DNA from: an uncultured bacterium
GTDB taxonomy: Bacteria > Bacillota > Clostridia > Oscillospirales > Oscillospiraceae
Assembly (NCBI GenBank): GCA_947364395.1
Contig: CANASS010000001.1
Coordinates: 1-64,000 of the forward strand
Direction of reading: 5' to 3'
Length of the DNA stretch: 64,000 nt
Position numbers and translations under genes: made by a program
Notes under the pieces: generated by a model
Databases searched by the model: none
What the model saw: the letters and a program-made list of their open reading frames with translations, nothing else
What the model was told of the DNA's origin: nothing
Part shown: positions 1-7,360 of the stretch, piece by piece
Numbering within the stretch: the first letter of the stretch is position 1
How the letters are laid out: each line of letters begins with the position of its first letter

Positions 1-105
1 TTTCGACATTACCTGTTCGGCGAAAAACTACAAAATCGCACCGGCGTTGACAGGCACAGGACGGAAAAGCATAGCGCACAAAACTATATGGAAAGAGGAA
101 CCGTT
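1..105. other. left window edge, no gene called
   Basis: This stretch precedes the first start with a good ribosome binding site, the ATG at 106. Frames 1 and 2 stay open from the window edge, so the tail of a truncated upstream gene could be here, but no recognisable motif decides which frame. I call nothing. Confidence 0.4.
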
Positions 106-513
106 ATGGCAAACTATGTTTGTGTTATGCGAACAAATTATTTCCGGGTGAAGAATCCGGACAAATTTCGCACATTTATGGGCTGCGTGTATGGTGATGC
201 GGATACTGTGGACTTATGGGAAGAAAAAGATGAGCAGGGAAATCCGCTGTTTGGCTTTGGCAGCTGCGGCAGCATCAGTGGCCTAAATGAGGATGACTAT
301 GATGGTTTCATTGCCGGACTTCAGCGCCATGTAGCAGATGATGACGCAGTTATCATCCTTGAGGCGGGGCATGAAAAAATGCGCTATGTCATAGGTAGCG
401 CGGAAATTGTCACCAGCAAAGAATTCAAGCGACTGAATATCACATCGCTCGCTGTTTCCCAAGCCGCTATTATGCTGAATAATCCGGAATGGACCACAAA
501 ATGCGAATATTGA
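106..513 (+). CDS. hypothetical protein of the integrative element
   Basis: This is a 135-residue soluble protein that I do not recognise. It has no signal peptide or membrane segment and is rich in Asp and Glu, with acidic stretches such as EDDYDGF and ADDDAVI. I start it at the ATG at 106 because AGAGG lies eight bases upstream; the in-frame ATG at 88 has no such site. It is first of four closely spaced genes (106-2178) on the AT-rich left side, which ends at an integrase and a tRNA, so it is probably accessory element cargo. No function can be assigned. Confidence 0.7.
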   Translation: MANYVCVMRTNYFRVKNPDKFRTFMGCVYGDADTVDLWEEKDEQGNPLFGFGSCGSISGLNEDDYDGFIAGLQRHVADDDAVIILEAGHEKMRYVIGSAEIVTSKEFKRLNITSLAVSQAAIMLNNPEWTTKCEY

Positions 514-532
514 CACTGTGAAGGAGACACAA

Positions 533-949
533 ATGAACTTTTATGAAACAGTGGCCGGGAAACGGTTCTTTAACAGCCAGCTCCCACACCTCATTACCGC
601 GCTGTCGGACATTGCCACGGCGCTAAAGAATCCAACGCCTATGTTCTGTTTAGAGCAGGAGGTGCCGCCTGATTTTCTGGAAAGCATCTACCTTAACCGA
701 CACGATCCGTCCACACTAGTGGCCAGTGAGGCAATCCGCACCTATGACGCAGATATCATCGCTCATCAAGGGCGTATGCGGGAAAGCCTTTCCTCCGAGG
801 CTTGGGAACAGGTCGAGCAGTACAAAGCTCTTTTGGATGCAAAAGGCGCGGTAGAGCGTGAGCAAGCGTTTTCCGCCGGTTTTCGTTATGCCACAATGTC
901 GTTTGTGGCAGGACTTTCCACGCCTCAGAGCACGTCGCAGAAAACATGA
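533..949 (+). CDS. hypothetical protein of the integrative element
   Basis: This is a 138-residue protein of unknown function. The ATG at 533 is preceded by AAGGAG with good spacing; an in-frame GTG at 518 contains that site and is less likely. The N-terminus carries an AGKRFFNSQLPHL stretch, followed by predicted helices and an alanine-rich C-terminal third, and it looks soluble. It lies 19 bases after the preceding gene and shortly before the next, suggesting one transcript. Small genes like this are common in Clostridia conjugative elements, but I cannot name the family with certainty. Confidence 0.7.
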   Translation: MNFYETVAGKRFFNSQLPHLITALSDIATALKNPTPMFCLEQEVPPDFLESIYLNRHDPSTLVASEAIRTYDADIIAHQGRMRESLSSEAWEQVEQYKALLDAKGAVEREQAFSAGFRYATMSFVAGLSTPQSTSQKT

Positions 950-967
950 TCGAAAGGAGGGAACGAC

Positions 968-1447
968 ATGCCGAAGGCCACCGTCCTTGAGAAATATTTG
1001 GAGAGAAAGCAGCAACTCCAACAGCAGATAGTACAAGAGAAAGTCACAGCTACTCTTCTTTGGCAATATGGTGAACTGGCATACCGCATTAGTGTTTTAG
1101 AGACCTGTCAAGCATACTGTAGATCCGCTCCGATTACTACAAACGTACAGTCATTGACGCACCATTATCATATGCTCGATGCCTATATTCAAAATATTGC
1201 TCAGGAGCGTGGTTATGGCCCGGCGCGTGGTTCGGACACAGAAAAGGAGCGTAATGCAGCCCGTACAAATCTAGGCCGGGTGATTGACGACTATCGGAAA
1301 CGATTTGCCAGCTTTGTTCCAGCATCTGAGAACATTTACAGTCAGGAAATCAGCAAAATAGTAGGCGTCTTTCTGCCTGTTTGGCTTCAAATGCGAGAAA
1401 CTTTTGTTCCACTCCGAGAAGAAAAGAAGAAGGAGGAAACTCACTGA
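968..1447 (+). CDS. hypothetical protein, coiled-coil N-terminus
   Basis: This is a 159-residue unrecognised protein behind a strong site (AAAGGAGGGA, seven bases before the ATG). The N-terminal 30 residues form a Glu/Gln/Lys-rich heptad-like run (LEKYLERKQQLQQQI) that could be coiled coil. The rest is mixed helix, with a basic/acidic tail ending in EEKKKEETH. It has no membrane segment. Its TGA overlaps the ATG of the next gene (TGATG at 1445-1449), so the two are probably translationally coupled. Confidence 0.7.
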   Translation: MPKATVLEKYLERKQQLQQQIVQEKVTATLLWQYGELAYRISVLETCQAYCRSAPITTNVQSLTHHYHMLDAYIQNIAQERGYGPARGSDTEKERNAARTNLGRVIDDYRKRFASFVPASENIYSQEISKIVGVFLPVWLQMRETFVPLREEKKKEETH

Positions 1448-2178
1448 TGACAAATGAAGATAAAATGGCTGCTTTGGCTGTGATTCAGGGAATCAATGCT
1501 GTTGATGGCTTTGATCCTGCGCCGCTGGCCGTGGAATACGTTGATTTGAACACCAACGAGAAGCGGCTGCGCCTGCCAGTGATGGTTCAACTGGCCTGGT
1601 TTCGGCTGAAGTATCCAGAAGGACGAATCGCTGTTTCTGCGACACCTGCCAAAGACTATTTTGTGGCTACAGCGCGAGTGTATCGCAACTGCACTGATCC
1701 TGTCGAGCATTTTCTGGCTGAGGCCACAGCGTCCCGGGGTGCTTTGGCGGACAAGCCTACTGTATCCCCACGGGAGTGGGCACAAACTGCCGCTGTAGGT
1801 ATTGCCCTTCGTAATGCGGGCTTCGGCCTGCAGTTTGGTGCTGCTGGAGATGCCTTTGATATGCCTGCAGTAAATGAACTGGATGGTATACTATGGTCTC
1901 CCTTACCCTCAGAAAACACGCCGGAGTTGGGCAACGAGGCTTCCTCTGCAGCCTCAGCGGCTATTCCCCCCAGTACTGTGCAGGACAAGGAATCACCGCT
2001 GGACAAGGCGCTGAAAATGAAGTGCCCCATTAAAAAGCATAAGGACAAGACACTTGGCGAAGTTTTGAGAGAGGATCCTGGGGCTATCAACTGGATAGCT
2101 ACAAAATATACTGGCGATGCCAATATCGTAGCTGCAGCAAAGCTGCTTTGTGAGGAATCCCTGAAGGCAACAGCTTAA
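1447..2178 (+). CDS. hypothetical protein with KTLGEV-type C-terminal domain
   Basis: This is a 243-residue protein. I start it at the ATG at 1447, which overlaps the upstream stop codon and follows GGAGGAAA; an in-frame ATG at 1381 lies inside the previous gene. Residues 1-150 form an unrecognised domain, then comes a low-complexity Ser/Ala/Pro linker (about 155-185). The C-terminal domain has CPIKKHKDKTLGEVLRED and AINWIATKY. That pattern resembles the small module (KTLGEV, then WxA) found at the ends of some phage and element nuclease or recombination-associated proteins. The resemblance is from memory and the function is unknown. A strong terminator follows. Confidence 0.65.
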   Translation: MTNEDKMAALAVIQGINAVDGFDPAPLAVEYVDLNTNEKRLRLPVMVQLAWFRLKYPEGRIAVSATPAKDYFVATARVYRNCTDPVEHFLAEATASRGALADKPTVSPREWAQTAAVGIALRNAGFGLQFGAAGDAFDMPAVNELDGILWSPLPSENTPELGNEASSAASAAIPPSTVQDKESPLDKALKMKCPIKKHKDKTLGEVLREDPGAINWIATKYTGDANIVAAAKLLCEESLKATA

Positions 2179-2184
2179 ATAGGG

Positions 2185-2218
2185 GAGGGGACGGCATTCA
2201 TGCCGTCCCCTCTTTTTC
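2185..2218 (+). terminator. intrinsic terminator after the four-gene cluster
   Basis: A perfect 12-bp stem (GAGGGGACGGCA with TGCCGTCCCCTC) and TTCA loop are followed by TTTTT at 2213-2217. It separates the upstream cluster from the primase-like gene. Confidence 0.88.
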
Positions 2219-2233
2219 AAAGGAGCAGTTTAT

Positions 2234-3364
2234 ATGGAATTGCGCTATCAAATGACTGATATTATTCCGCTTCTTCCAATACCACAGCCACCATATGGAA
2301 AAAGCAAGTATGACATACCATGTCCTCTTTGTGATCGACCGAATACACGTCATGGAAAACTGAACATCAATTTGAAAAAGAATGTATTCCGTTGTAACAA
2401 ATGTGGTGAATTCTCTGGTGGTGTTTTGGATCTCTATGCGTACTACATGAACATCAGAAGAGAGGATGCCCTTTCTGCGCTTCAAGGTAAGATGTCGCCA
2501 TGTAGGTCCGACCCAAAATGGCAGGGAGGGCAAAAGCGAGTGCAGGTGCCAGATACACCAAAAGAGGCGGCACTGGCTGATATAGAAATTCGGAATCGAA
2601 CATATCAGGCCTTGATCAATAAGCTATCCCTTGTATCTGACCACAGAGAAAATCTTTTGCAGAGAGGACTGAATGACGAAGTCATTGTCAGTCTGCAATA
2701 TCGAACGACACCAATGATAGGGTTTCACGCTATTGCAGAAGAATTAGCAAAAGAAGGACATCAATTGTTCGGTGTTCCAGGCTTTTACACTGATGATGAT
2801 GGCCGGTGGATGCTAAATGCTGTTCGGCGTGGTATCATGATACCTTGCCGAGATCGGTTTGGGCGAATTGAACGTATTCATGTCCGCATTGACAACGAGC
2901 GACGTGGTAAGTTCCGTCCCTTATCCAGTGTAGACAAACTGAATGGATGCTCAACAGAGAACTGGTGCCATTTGGCTGGGCCTGTAAAGGAGAATATTTT
3001 GCTGATTGAAGGATACATGAAGGCTGATATCGTCCATCATCTCACGGGAGAAACTGTTTTGGCGGTTCCTGGTGTTACGGGTCTTCATCATCTGGAAGAT
3101 ACCTTAAATGACCTTATCCAGAATGGCACAAAGCATGTGATGACCTGTTTTGATATGGATTATCTGAAAAACTGGCATGTGGAAGGAGCATATGCAAAAT
3201 TAGTGGAACTCCTATCCACAATGAGCATCACGTTTGGGACATACCTATGGCATCCAGAATTCAATGGGCTGGATGACTATGTCTGGGGGTTTTGCTTAAA
3301 TGGGGGAACAACTCAACACAGTAACCTTGTTGAACTGAGCACCTACAAAAAGACTGCATCATAA
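2234..3364 (+). CDS. CHC2 zinc-finger / TOPRIM-like primase-type protein
   Basis: This 376-residue protein is probably a DNA primase-like replication factor of the element. The N-terminus carries a zinc ribbon, C30-x2-C33 and C54-x2-C57, of the CHC2 kind that binds template DNA in primases. Residues about 250-340 have a TOPRIM-like layout: a hydrophobic strand ending in LLIEGYMKADI, then VLAVPGVTG and a CFDMD strand that may supply the acidic metal ligands. This matches the DUF3854-like TOPRIM domains of element proteins. No helicase domain is present. AGGAG precedes the ATG. It lies between two terminators or control regions and immediately upstream of the partition genes, as in plasmid-like maintenance modules. 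Confidence 0.8.
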   Translation: MELRYQMTDIIPLLPIPQPPYGKSKYDIPCPLCDRPNTRHGKLNINLKKNVFRCNKCGEFSGGVLDLYAYYMNIRREDALSALQGKMSPCRSDPKWQGGQKRVQVPDTPKEAALADIEIRNRTYQALINKLSLVSDHRENLLQRGLNDEVIVSLQYRTTPMIGFHAIAEELAKEGHQLFGVPGFYTDDDGRWMLNAVRRGIMIPCRDRFGRIERIHVRIDNERRGKFRPLSSVDKLNGCSTENWCHLAGPVKENILLIEGYMKADIVHHLTGETVLAVPGVTGLHHLEDTLNDLIQNGTKHVMTCFDMDYLKNWHVEGAYAKLVELLSTMSITFGTYLWHPEFNGLDDYVWGFCLNGGTTQHSNLVELSTYKKTAS

Positions 3365-3365
3365 T

Positions 3366-3457
3366 TTGGGGACAATTACAATAAAATGCGTATTCTGGTT
3401 GTAAATGTGCATTCACATCCGTGTAATAATTTGTAATTTGGTAAAGGAGTGATTCTC
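3366..3457 (+). promoter_or_regulatory. possible centromere/operator repeats upstream of parM
   Basis: The spacer has four copies of a TTGTAAT-like motif: 3375-3381 (inverted), 3399-3405, 3421-3427 (GTGTAAT) and 3431-3437. In ParMR systems ParR binds repeats just upstream of parM that act both as centromere and operator. The position fits but the repeats are short and degenerate, so this is inference. Confidence 0.35.
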
Positions 3458-4399
3458 ATGCTATTCGCTATTGACCATGGCAATTCAGCCATCAAAACAC
3501 CGCATTTTGTATTTACCTCTGGACTGGTTAGCTCTCCTGTGCGGCCTCTGATCGAGACGGATGTACTGGAGTATGAGGGCAAGTTTTGGACCCTTTCTGG
3601 GCAGCGCATCGCCTTTATGCGGGACAAAACTAAAGATGAGCGCTTCTTCGTCCTCACACTGTTTGCTATTGCAAAGGAGCTTCAGAAGGAAGAGTGCTGC
3701 TCCACCACAGTGGATGCAGATTTGGCTGTAGGCCTGCCACCTGAGCACTATGAACTGCGGCACAAATTTGGTGCATACTTTCAGAAGGGAACTGTGGAGT
3801 TCGTATTCAACAACACCCCTATCAGCATGAACATTAACCAGGTGATGGTCTATCCTCAAGCCTATGCTGCAGCAGTGTCTCGCGCAACGGAATTGAAAGA
3901 AATGCCCCGAGCCTTTATCATTGACATTGGAGGCTTCACAACCGACGTTCTCCTGCTCCGTAAGTCTAAGCCAGACATGCAGTTCTGCCGAAGTTTGGAG
4001 ATGGGGGTGATTTCCATGTCCAATGACCTCATTGGCAAGATTAGTGCCCTCTATGATATCCGAATTGAGGATGACCATATCTCTGACATTGTGTTGGGAC
4101 GTCCCACAATTCTTTCTGATAAGGTAAAAGAAGCGATCCTCATGGCCGTCGAGGCCTATGCAAACAGCATTTTAGATAAACTCCGGGAACTGCAAGTGGA
4201 TCTGCTTGCCACACCAGCTATATTTGTTGGCGGTGGTGCCGAACTTTTCAAACCGTTCATTGCGGAGTCTCCTCTGGTGGCAAAAGCAGATTTTATCTCG
4301 GATCAAAAAGCCAATGCCATTGGATACGAGCAGTTGGGTACTGTACAACTGCGCAGGAGCACGGCACAAAAGGCCGGTGAAGGACTTGCGCAAGGGTAA
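3458..4399 (+). CDS. parM: ParM/StbA-type actin-like segregation ATPase
   Basis: This 313-residue protein is of the actin-like plasmid segregation family, which polymerises with ATP to push DNA copies apart. The phosphate-1 motif is near the N-terminus (AIDHGNSAIK), phosphate-2 is IDIGGFTTDVLLL around residue 150, and the adenosine motif is FVGGGAELFKPF around 250. I prefer the ATG at 3458 (AAAGGAG nine bases upstream) to the GTG at 3449, which overlaps that site. A ParR-like gene starts inside its 3' end. Partition genes on an integrated element imply that it has a multicopy or excised replicating stage. The symbol reflects the family only. Confidence 0.85.
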   Translation: MLFAIDHGNSAIKTPHFVFTSGLVSSPVRPLIETDVLEYEGKFWTLSGQRIAFMRDKTKDERFFVLTLFAIAKELQKEECCSTTVDADLAVGLPPEHYELRHKFGAYFQKGTVEFVFNNTPISMNINQVMVYPQAYAAAVSRATELKEMPRAFIIDIGGFTTDVLLLRKSKPDMQFCRSLEMGVISMSNDLIGKISALYDIRIEDDHISDIVLGRPTILSDKVKEAILMAVEAYANSILDKLRELQVDLLATPAIFVGGGAELFKPFIAESPLVAKADFISDQKANAIGYEQLGTVQLRRSTAQKAGEGLAQG

Positions 4400-4757
4400 T
4401 AAGTATCGCTTTTCACTCCAATGGACTGCAGACACACAAGAGGGCATAGCTGCGGGAGAGTTCTTGGATAGACTGGGAAATAAAAAAAGTGACATTGTTG
4501 TTATGGCGGTCTGGGCGTATTTACAAGCTCATCCTGAAATAGGATCCACAGCAGAAATCAAAATCAAAACACAGGCCATTTTCAGTGAGAGCCAAGTGCA
4601 GGCAGAAATAAAAAAACTTGTTGATGCGTATATGGACAAGCATATGAAAGGGGTCCTTGAATCGCCACAAATTGAGCCGCAAGAACAAAAAACGCCTTTA
4701 TTTAATGATGATGACCTAAATGATATGCTGGATAATTTGAATATCTTTGATACGTAG
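4377..4757 (+). CDS. ParR-like centromere-binding protein
   Basis: This 126-residue protein begins with a short beta strand (YRFSLQW) followed by two helices (EGIAAGEFLDRLGNKKSDIVVMAVWAYL, spanning residues about 15-45), the layout of ribbon-helix-helix partition adaptors. The C-terminal part is acidic and ends in a DDDLNDMLDNLNIF-type stretch, which could be the ParM contact region. The first suitable start is a GTG at 4377 inside parM with no strong ribosome binding site, so translation is probably coupled. The identity rests on position and fold pattern, not on a clear signature. A strong terminator follows. Confidence 0.65.
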   Translation: MKDLRKGNKYRFSLQWTADTQEGIAAGEFLDRLGNKKSDIVVMAVWAYLQAHPEIGSTAEIKIKTQAIFSESQVQAEIKKLVDAYMDKHMKGVLESPQIEPQEQKTPLFNDDDLNDMLDNLNIFDT

Positions 4758-4759
4758 CA

Positions 4760-4800
4760 AGAGACCTCCGTCATTCGACGGAGGTCTCTTTTTCATTTTT
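4760..4800 (+). terminator. intrinsic terminator after parMR
   Basis: A perfect 13-bp stem (AGAGACCTCCGTC with GACGGAGGTCTCT) and ATTC loop is followed by a T-rich tail (TTTTCATTTTT). Confidence 0.9.
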
Positions 4801-4835
4801 TTGTTATAGATTGGCAAAACAGAAATTGTGTACGG

Positions 4836-5184
4836 GCTATGAAGGCGAAAGGTAGCAAAACCTTTTGGGAAGGCATCCTAATGAACCTTGACAAACAGGC
4901 CATGAGGCCTCATAGAGCAAACGGGTACGTTAAGTATATGGTGAGCCGTGTGGATAGACCTTGAGCAAAGACCCCGCGCAGAAGGGAGGGGAGAGGGTGA
5001 GCCGGATGTCGCACACAAACAGACTGTGGCCGTCTGGAGGCGACGACCCATATACCGAATCATGATACATCACCCTGGCCATGGTCCGAACGGTAGCCAA
5101 TCCGTCACAGGCTGTGGGGGGTGCCGGAAAAGCCGCGGAGGTAAGTCCTGTGGAGCGGTCCAGCCCACCGCCGCCCGTTTGCTC
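4836..5184 (+). ncRNA. candidate structured RNA in the element, class unknown
   Basis: No credible gene occupies 4801-5277, but the sequence is full of nested complementary pairs. An 11-bp perfect long-range helix closes it (4915-4925 with 5174-5184). Inside is a stacked arm: AGGGTGA 4994-5000 with TCACCCT 5070-5076, GTCGC 5008-5012 with GCGAC 5040-5044, and CAGAC 5020-5024 with GTCTG 5032-5036. Further pairs are ACGG 5090-5093 with CCGT 5102-5105 and CACAGG 5106-5111 with CCTGTG 5147-5152. A 5' hairpin lies at 4897-4910 (AGGCC/GGCCT), and GCTA 4836-4839 may pair with TAGC 4852-4855. The strand is assumed from the surrounding genes. It could be a HEARO/omega-type RNA without its nuclease, a degenerate group II intron fragment or a new element RNA; I cannot tell which. 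Confidence 0.55.
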
Positions 5185-5277
5185 ATACTTTATTATTTAA
5201 TTTACTGAATTTTTAGTGAGTGGGCAATTTATGAATAGAATTGCTCAACTTAGGACTTGTAGTTAAAGGAGGTCATC

Positions 5278-5469
5278 GTGTATAATATATTTGATGAATG
5301 GTCGCTGCTTAATGAGTTCGCTTATCCCATGAAGCCACAGAAAAGGGTAAAAGGAGGCAAAGTGATCCTTGCCATGATCTCTGGTGAAGTTATTAGTACC
5401 AGAATGCTGTGGGAGTTCCCACTACCTGTACTCATTAAGATGGATGGCCTGTATGGCTCCCCAGTTTGA
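5278..5469 (+). CDS. small hypothetical protein upstream of excisionase
   Basis: This 63-residue protein starts at a GTG preceded by a near-perfect AAAGGAGGTCATC site. That is stronger evidence for translation than its length alone would give. The sequence is mixed, with a basic middle (KPQKRVKGGK) and a hydrophobic second half. It has no cysteine pattern and no clear membrane helix. It sits between the structured RNA region and the excisionase-like gene, so it may take part in excision control. I do not recognise the family. Confidence 0.6.
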   Translation: MYNIFDEWSLLNEFAYPMKPQKRVKGGKVILAMISGEVISTRMLWEFPLPVLIKMDGLYGSPV

Positions 5470-5482
5470 GGGGGTGAGGTGT

Positions 5483-5677
5483 ATGTTCAAGGAGTATCCT
5501 GATATCCTTACCGTTCGCCAACTGGCCGAGGCCCTCCATATCAGCGTCAATTCGGCTTACAAGCTGATTCATCAACATGCTATTGGCTACAAACGGGTAG
5601 GACGGAAGATTCTTGTGCCGAAGCAATGCCTAATCGACTATGTGCGTTCGGCCCGCTGTACAGTAGCCACTCTGTGA
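5483..5677 (+). CDS. excisionase-like helix-turn-helix protein
   Basis: This 64-residue protein is a MerR/excisionase-type winged helix: LTVRQLAEALHISVNSAYKL forms the helix-turn-helix (residues about 8-27), followed by GYKRVGRKILVPKQCLIDYV, the wing and final helix. I start it at the ATG at 5483 after GGGGTGAGG. Proteins of this form directly upstream of tyrosine integrases usually act as recombination directionality factors that favour excision. It lies 37 bases before the integrase gene, in the same direction. Confidence 0.82.
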   Translation: MFKEYPDILTVRQLAEALHISVNSAYKLIHQHAIGYKRVGRKILVPKQCLIDYVRSARCTVATL

Positions 5678-5714
5678 GTGCAGGTAAATTTGAACTGTCG
5701 AAAGGAGTGTAATC

Positions 5715-6866
5715 ATGACAGGCAGCCTGCAAGAGAAGAACGGAAAATTTTATATGGTGATTAACACCAAGAAGAACGGCAAGCGCAAGATGAAGTGGAT
5801 AGCCACAGGGCTTCCCGTGAAGGGGAATAAGCGCAAGGCCGAGCAGATGCTCCGGGAAACGCTGCAAGCCTATGAGACAAAGCCCAAGTCCGCAACGCCC
5901 GATATCCCGTTTTCGGACTATATCCGAATCTGGTTGAACAACGTGCGCCGCCGGGTGGATGAGGTAACGTACCAAGGCTATGAGGTATTAGCTCTGCGGC
6001 ATGTAATTCCTTGGTTCGAAGAGAAGGGCATAAATTTGGCAGACATAACGGTGGAGGTACTTCAGGAGTATGTGGATGAGAAGTCCACCAATGGCCGTAG
6101 GGACGGAAAGGGAGGACTTTCTCCCCGATCTATCCGTCTGCACAAGAATATCGTATATCAGACTCTTACGGAAGCGGTGAAGAATGGCCTGCTACCTACC
6201 AACCCTTGCCAGTATGTGGAGTTACCTAAGGGCGTGCGGTATGAATCCCACTACTATACAGCAAAACAACTGAATGAGCTGTTTGAAGCTATCCGGGATG
6301 AGCCGCTCTGTCCACTGCTGAAAATTACGGCTATCTATGGTCTGCGGCGTAGCGAAGTGTTGGGCCTGCAATGGGACAGCATTGACTTTGATGTTGGAAT
6401 GGTAACCATCCGGCATACAGTATCCAAGGTGACGAAAGCGGTGGCGAAAGATAAGACGAAGAATGCCAGCAGCTATCGGTCGTTTCCGCTGACAGAGGAA
6501 GCCCGTCGCATCTTCCAGGAGGCAAAGGCGAAGGAGCAGGAAAACCGACGCCTGTTTGGACGGCAGTACCAAGAGAACAACTATGTGTTCAAGTGGGACA
6601 ATGGCAAGCCCTATCTGCCGGATTACATCACTGCCAAATTTTCCTCCTTGCTGAAGCAGCATGACCTGCCCCATATTCGGTTGCATGAGCTTCGCCACAG
6701 CTGTGCCAGCTTGCTCATCAACGAAGGATTTGGCTTGAAGGACGTGCAGGAGTGGATGGGTCACGCCGATATCAAGATGACCGCCAACATCTACGGGCAT
6801 CTGGATGTTGCCAGGAAGCAGACCATGGCAGAAAAGCTGTCTGGGAGCCTCTCTGGGATGTGTTAG
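5715..6866 (+). CDS. int: tyrosine site-specific integrase
   Basis: This 383-residue integrase probably catalyses integration and excision of the element at the neighbouring tRNA-Pro gene. The N-terminus looks like an arm-type DNA-binding domain (KNGKFYMVINTKKNGKRKMK), followed by a SAM-like core-binding domain (about 65-165) and a catalytic domain. Catalytic residues seen are Arg in YGLRRSEVLGL, H324-x2-R327, H350 and the nucleophile Tyr360. The ribosome binding site AAAGGAG is well placed. The length is normal for the Tn916/phage integrase group. Its stop lies about 100 bases from the tRNA 3' end, the usual layout of an element end. Confidence 0.93.
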   Translation: MTGSLQEKNGKFYMVINTKKNGKRKMKWIATGLPVKGNKRKAEQMLRETLQAYETKPKSATPDIPFSDYIRIWLNNVRRRVDEVTYQGYEVLALRHVIPWFEEKGINLADITVEVLQEYVDEKSTNGRRDGKGGLSPRSIRLHKNIVYQTLTEAVKNGLLPTNPCQYVELPKGVRYESHYYTAKQLNELFEAIRDEPLCPLLKITAIYGLRRSEVLGLQWDSIDFDVGMVTIRHTVSKVTKAVAKDKTKNASSYRSFPLTEEARRIFQEAKAKEQENRRLFGRQYQENNYVFKWDNGKPYLPDYITAKFSSLLKQHDLPHIRLHELRHSCASLLINEGFGLKDVQEWMGHADIKMTANIYGHLDVARKQTMAEKLSGSLSGMC

Positions 6867-6923
6867 AAAAGCGTTAGAAATCCAGGGCAGGTAGCAAAAC
6901 GAAAGCATGATGAAAAGTTCTGC

Positions 6924-6963
6924 AAAAAACGAAAAAGGCTTGAAGCCTTTCGACTTCAAGCCT
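6924..6963 (-). terminator. terminator of tRNA-Pro
   Basis: A 10-bp stem (6936-6945 with 6954-6963) is followed on the minus strand by TTTTTCGTTTTTT. It lies just beyond the tRNA 3' end and reads with the tRNA, so it may have been delivered by the element when the tRNA end was re-created. Confidence 0.75.
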
Positions 6964-6970
6964 AAATCGT

Positions 6971-7000
6971 TGGTCCGAGTGACAGGACTTGAACCTGCGG
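6971..7000. other. probable attachment site (element right end)
   Basis: Tyrosine integrases of this type usually recombine in the 3' part of a tRNA gene, leaving a direct repeat of it at the far element end. The tRNA-Pro T arm and acceptor 3' strand lie here, next to int and the change in base composition. The exact core cannot be read because the other end is outside the window. Confidence 0.45.
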
Positions 7001-7047
7001 CCTCTTGACCCCCAGTCAAGCGCGATACCAAACTTCGCCACACCCGG
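6971..7047 (-). tRNA. tRNA-Pro (GGG)
   Basis: A 77-nt cloverleaf with CCA encoded at 6973-6971. The acceptor arm is CCGGGTG with CACTCGG (one G-U), the D arm is GCG/CGC, the anticodon stem is CTTGA/TCAAG and the loop CTGGGGG gives anticodon GGG. The T arm is GCAGG/CCTGT around TTCAAGT. Its 3' end faces the integrase gene, making it the likely integration target. Confidence 0.95.
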
Positions 7048-7360
7048 ATGTTTTCATATCTCACGGACCTCAAGTATATTACCATACCGGCCAAGAAAAT
7101 GCAAGGGGTAAATCAAAAAAAATTATAAAAATTTGATAGAGGTATAGATGTAGACTTCCCACCACAAAAAGTGCGGTGGGAAGTCATACGATTCAAGAAA
7201 GAGAGGGAGGAGTTGTCATTTTATGACATTGTTAGTATATCATACTCAAAAATAAAGTGGTGTATAGTTTTTAAAACAACTTTGAACAATCTGTAAATGA
7301 CGGAAGATGACTAGAGTGATCTCGCCTACGTGATTATGGTTGATTTAAGCGTGACAGCAC
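7048..7360. other. intergenic stretch with an 11-bp hairpin
   Basis: No gene is seen. The region is AT-rich. It contains a perfect inverted repeat at 7153-7163 and 7175-7185 (GACTTCCCACC / GGTGGGAAGTC) with an 11-base loop. No T-run follows on either strand, so it is not a clear terminator. Nothing else is recognised. Confidence 0.6.

Noticed and set aside
4915..5184. Retron msr-msd or DGR interpretation of the inverted repeats
   Set aside because: No reverse transcriptase gene is present in the neighbourhood, and the multi-branch pairing is not the two-hairpin form of a retron.
4948..5208. Frame of 86 codons inside the structured RNA region
   Set aside because: It is Arg/Gly-rich, lacks a ribosome binding site and is crossed by the nested inverted repeats, which explain the region better.
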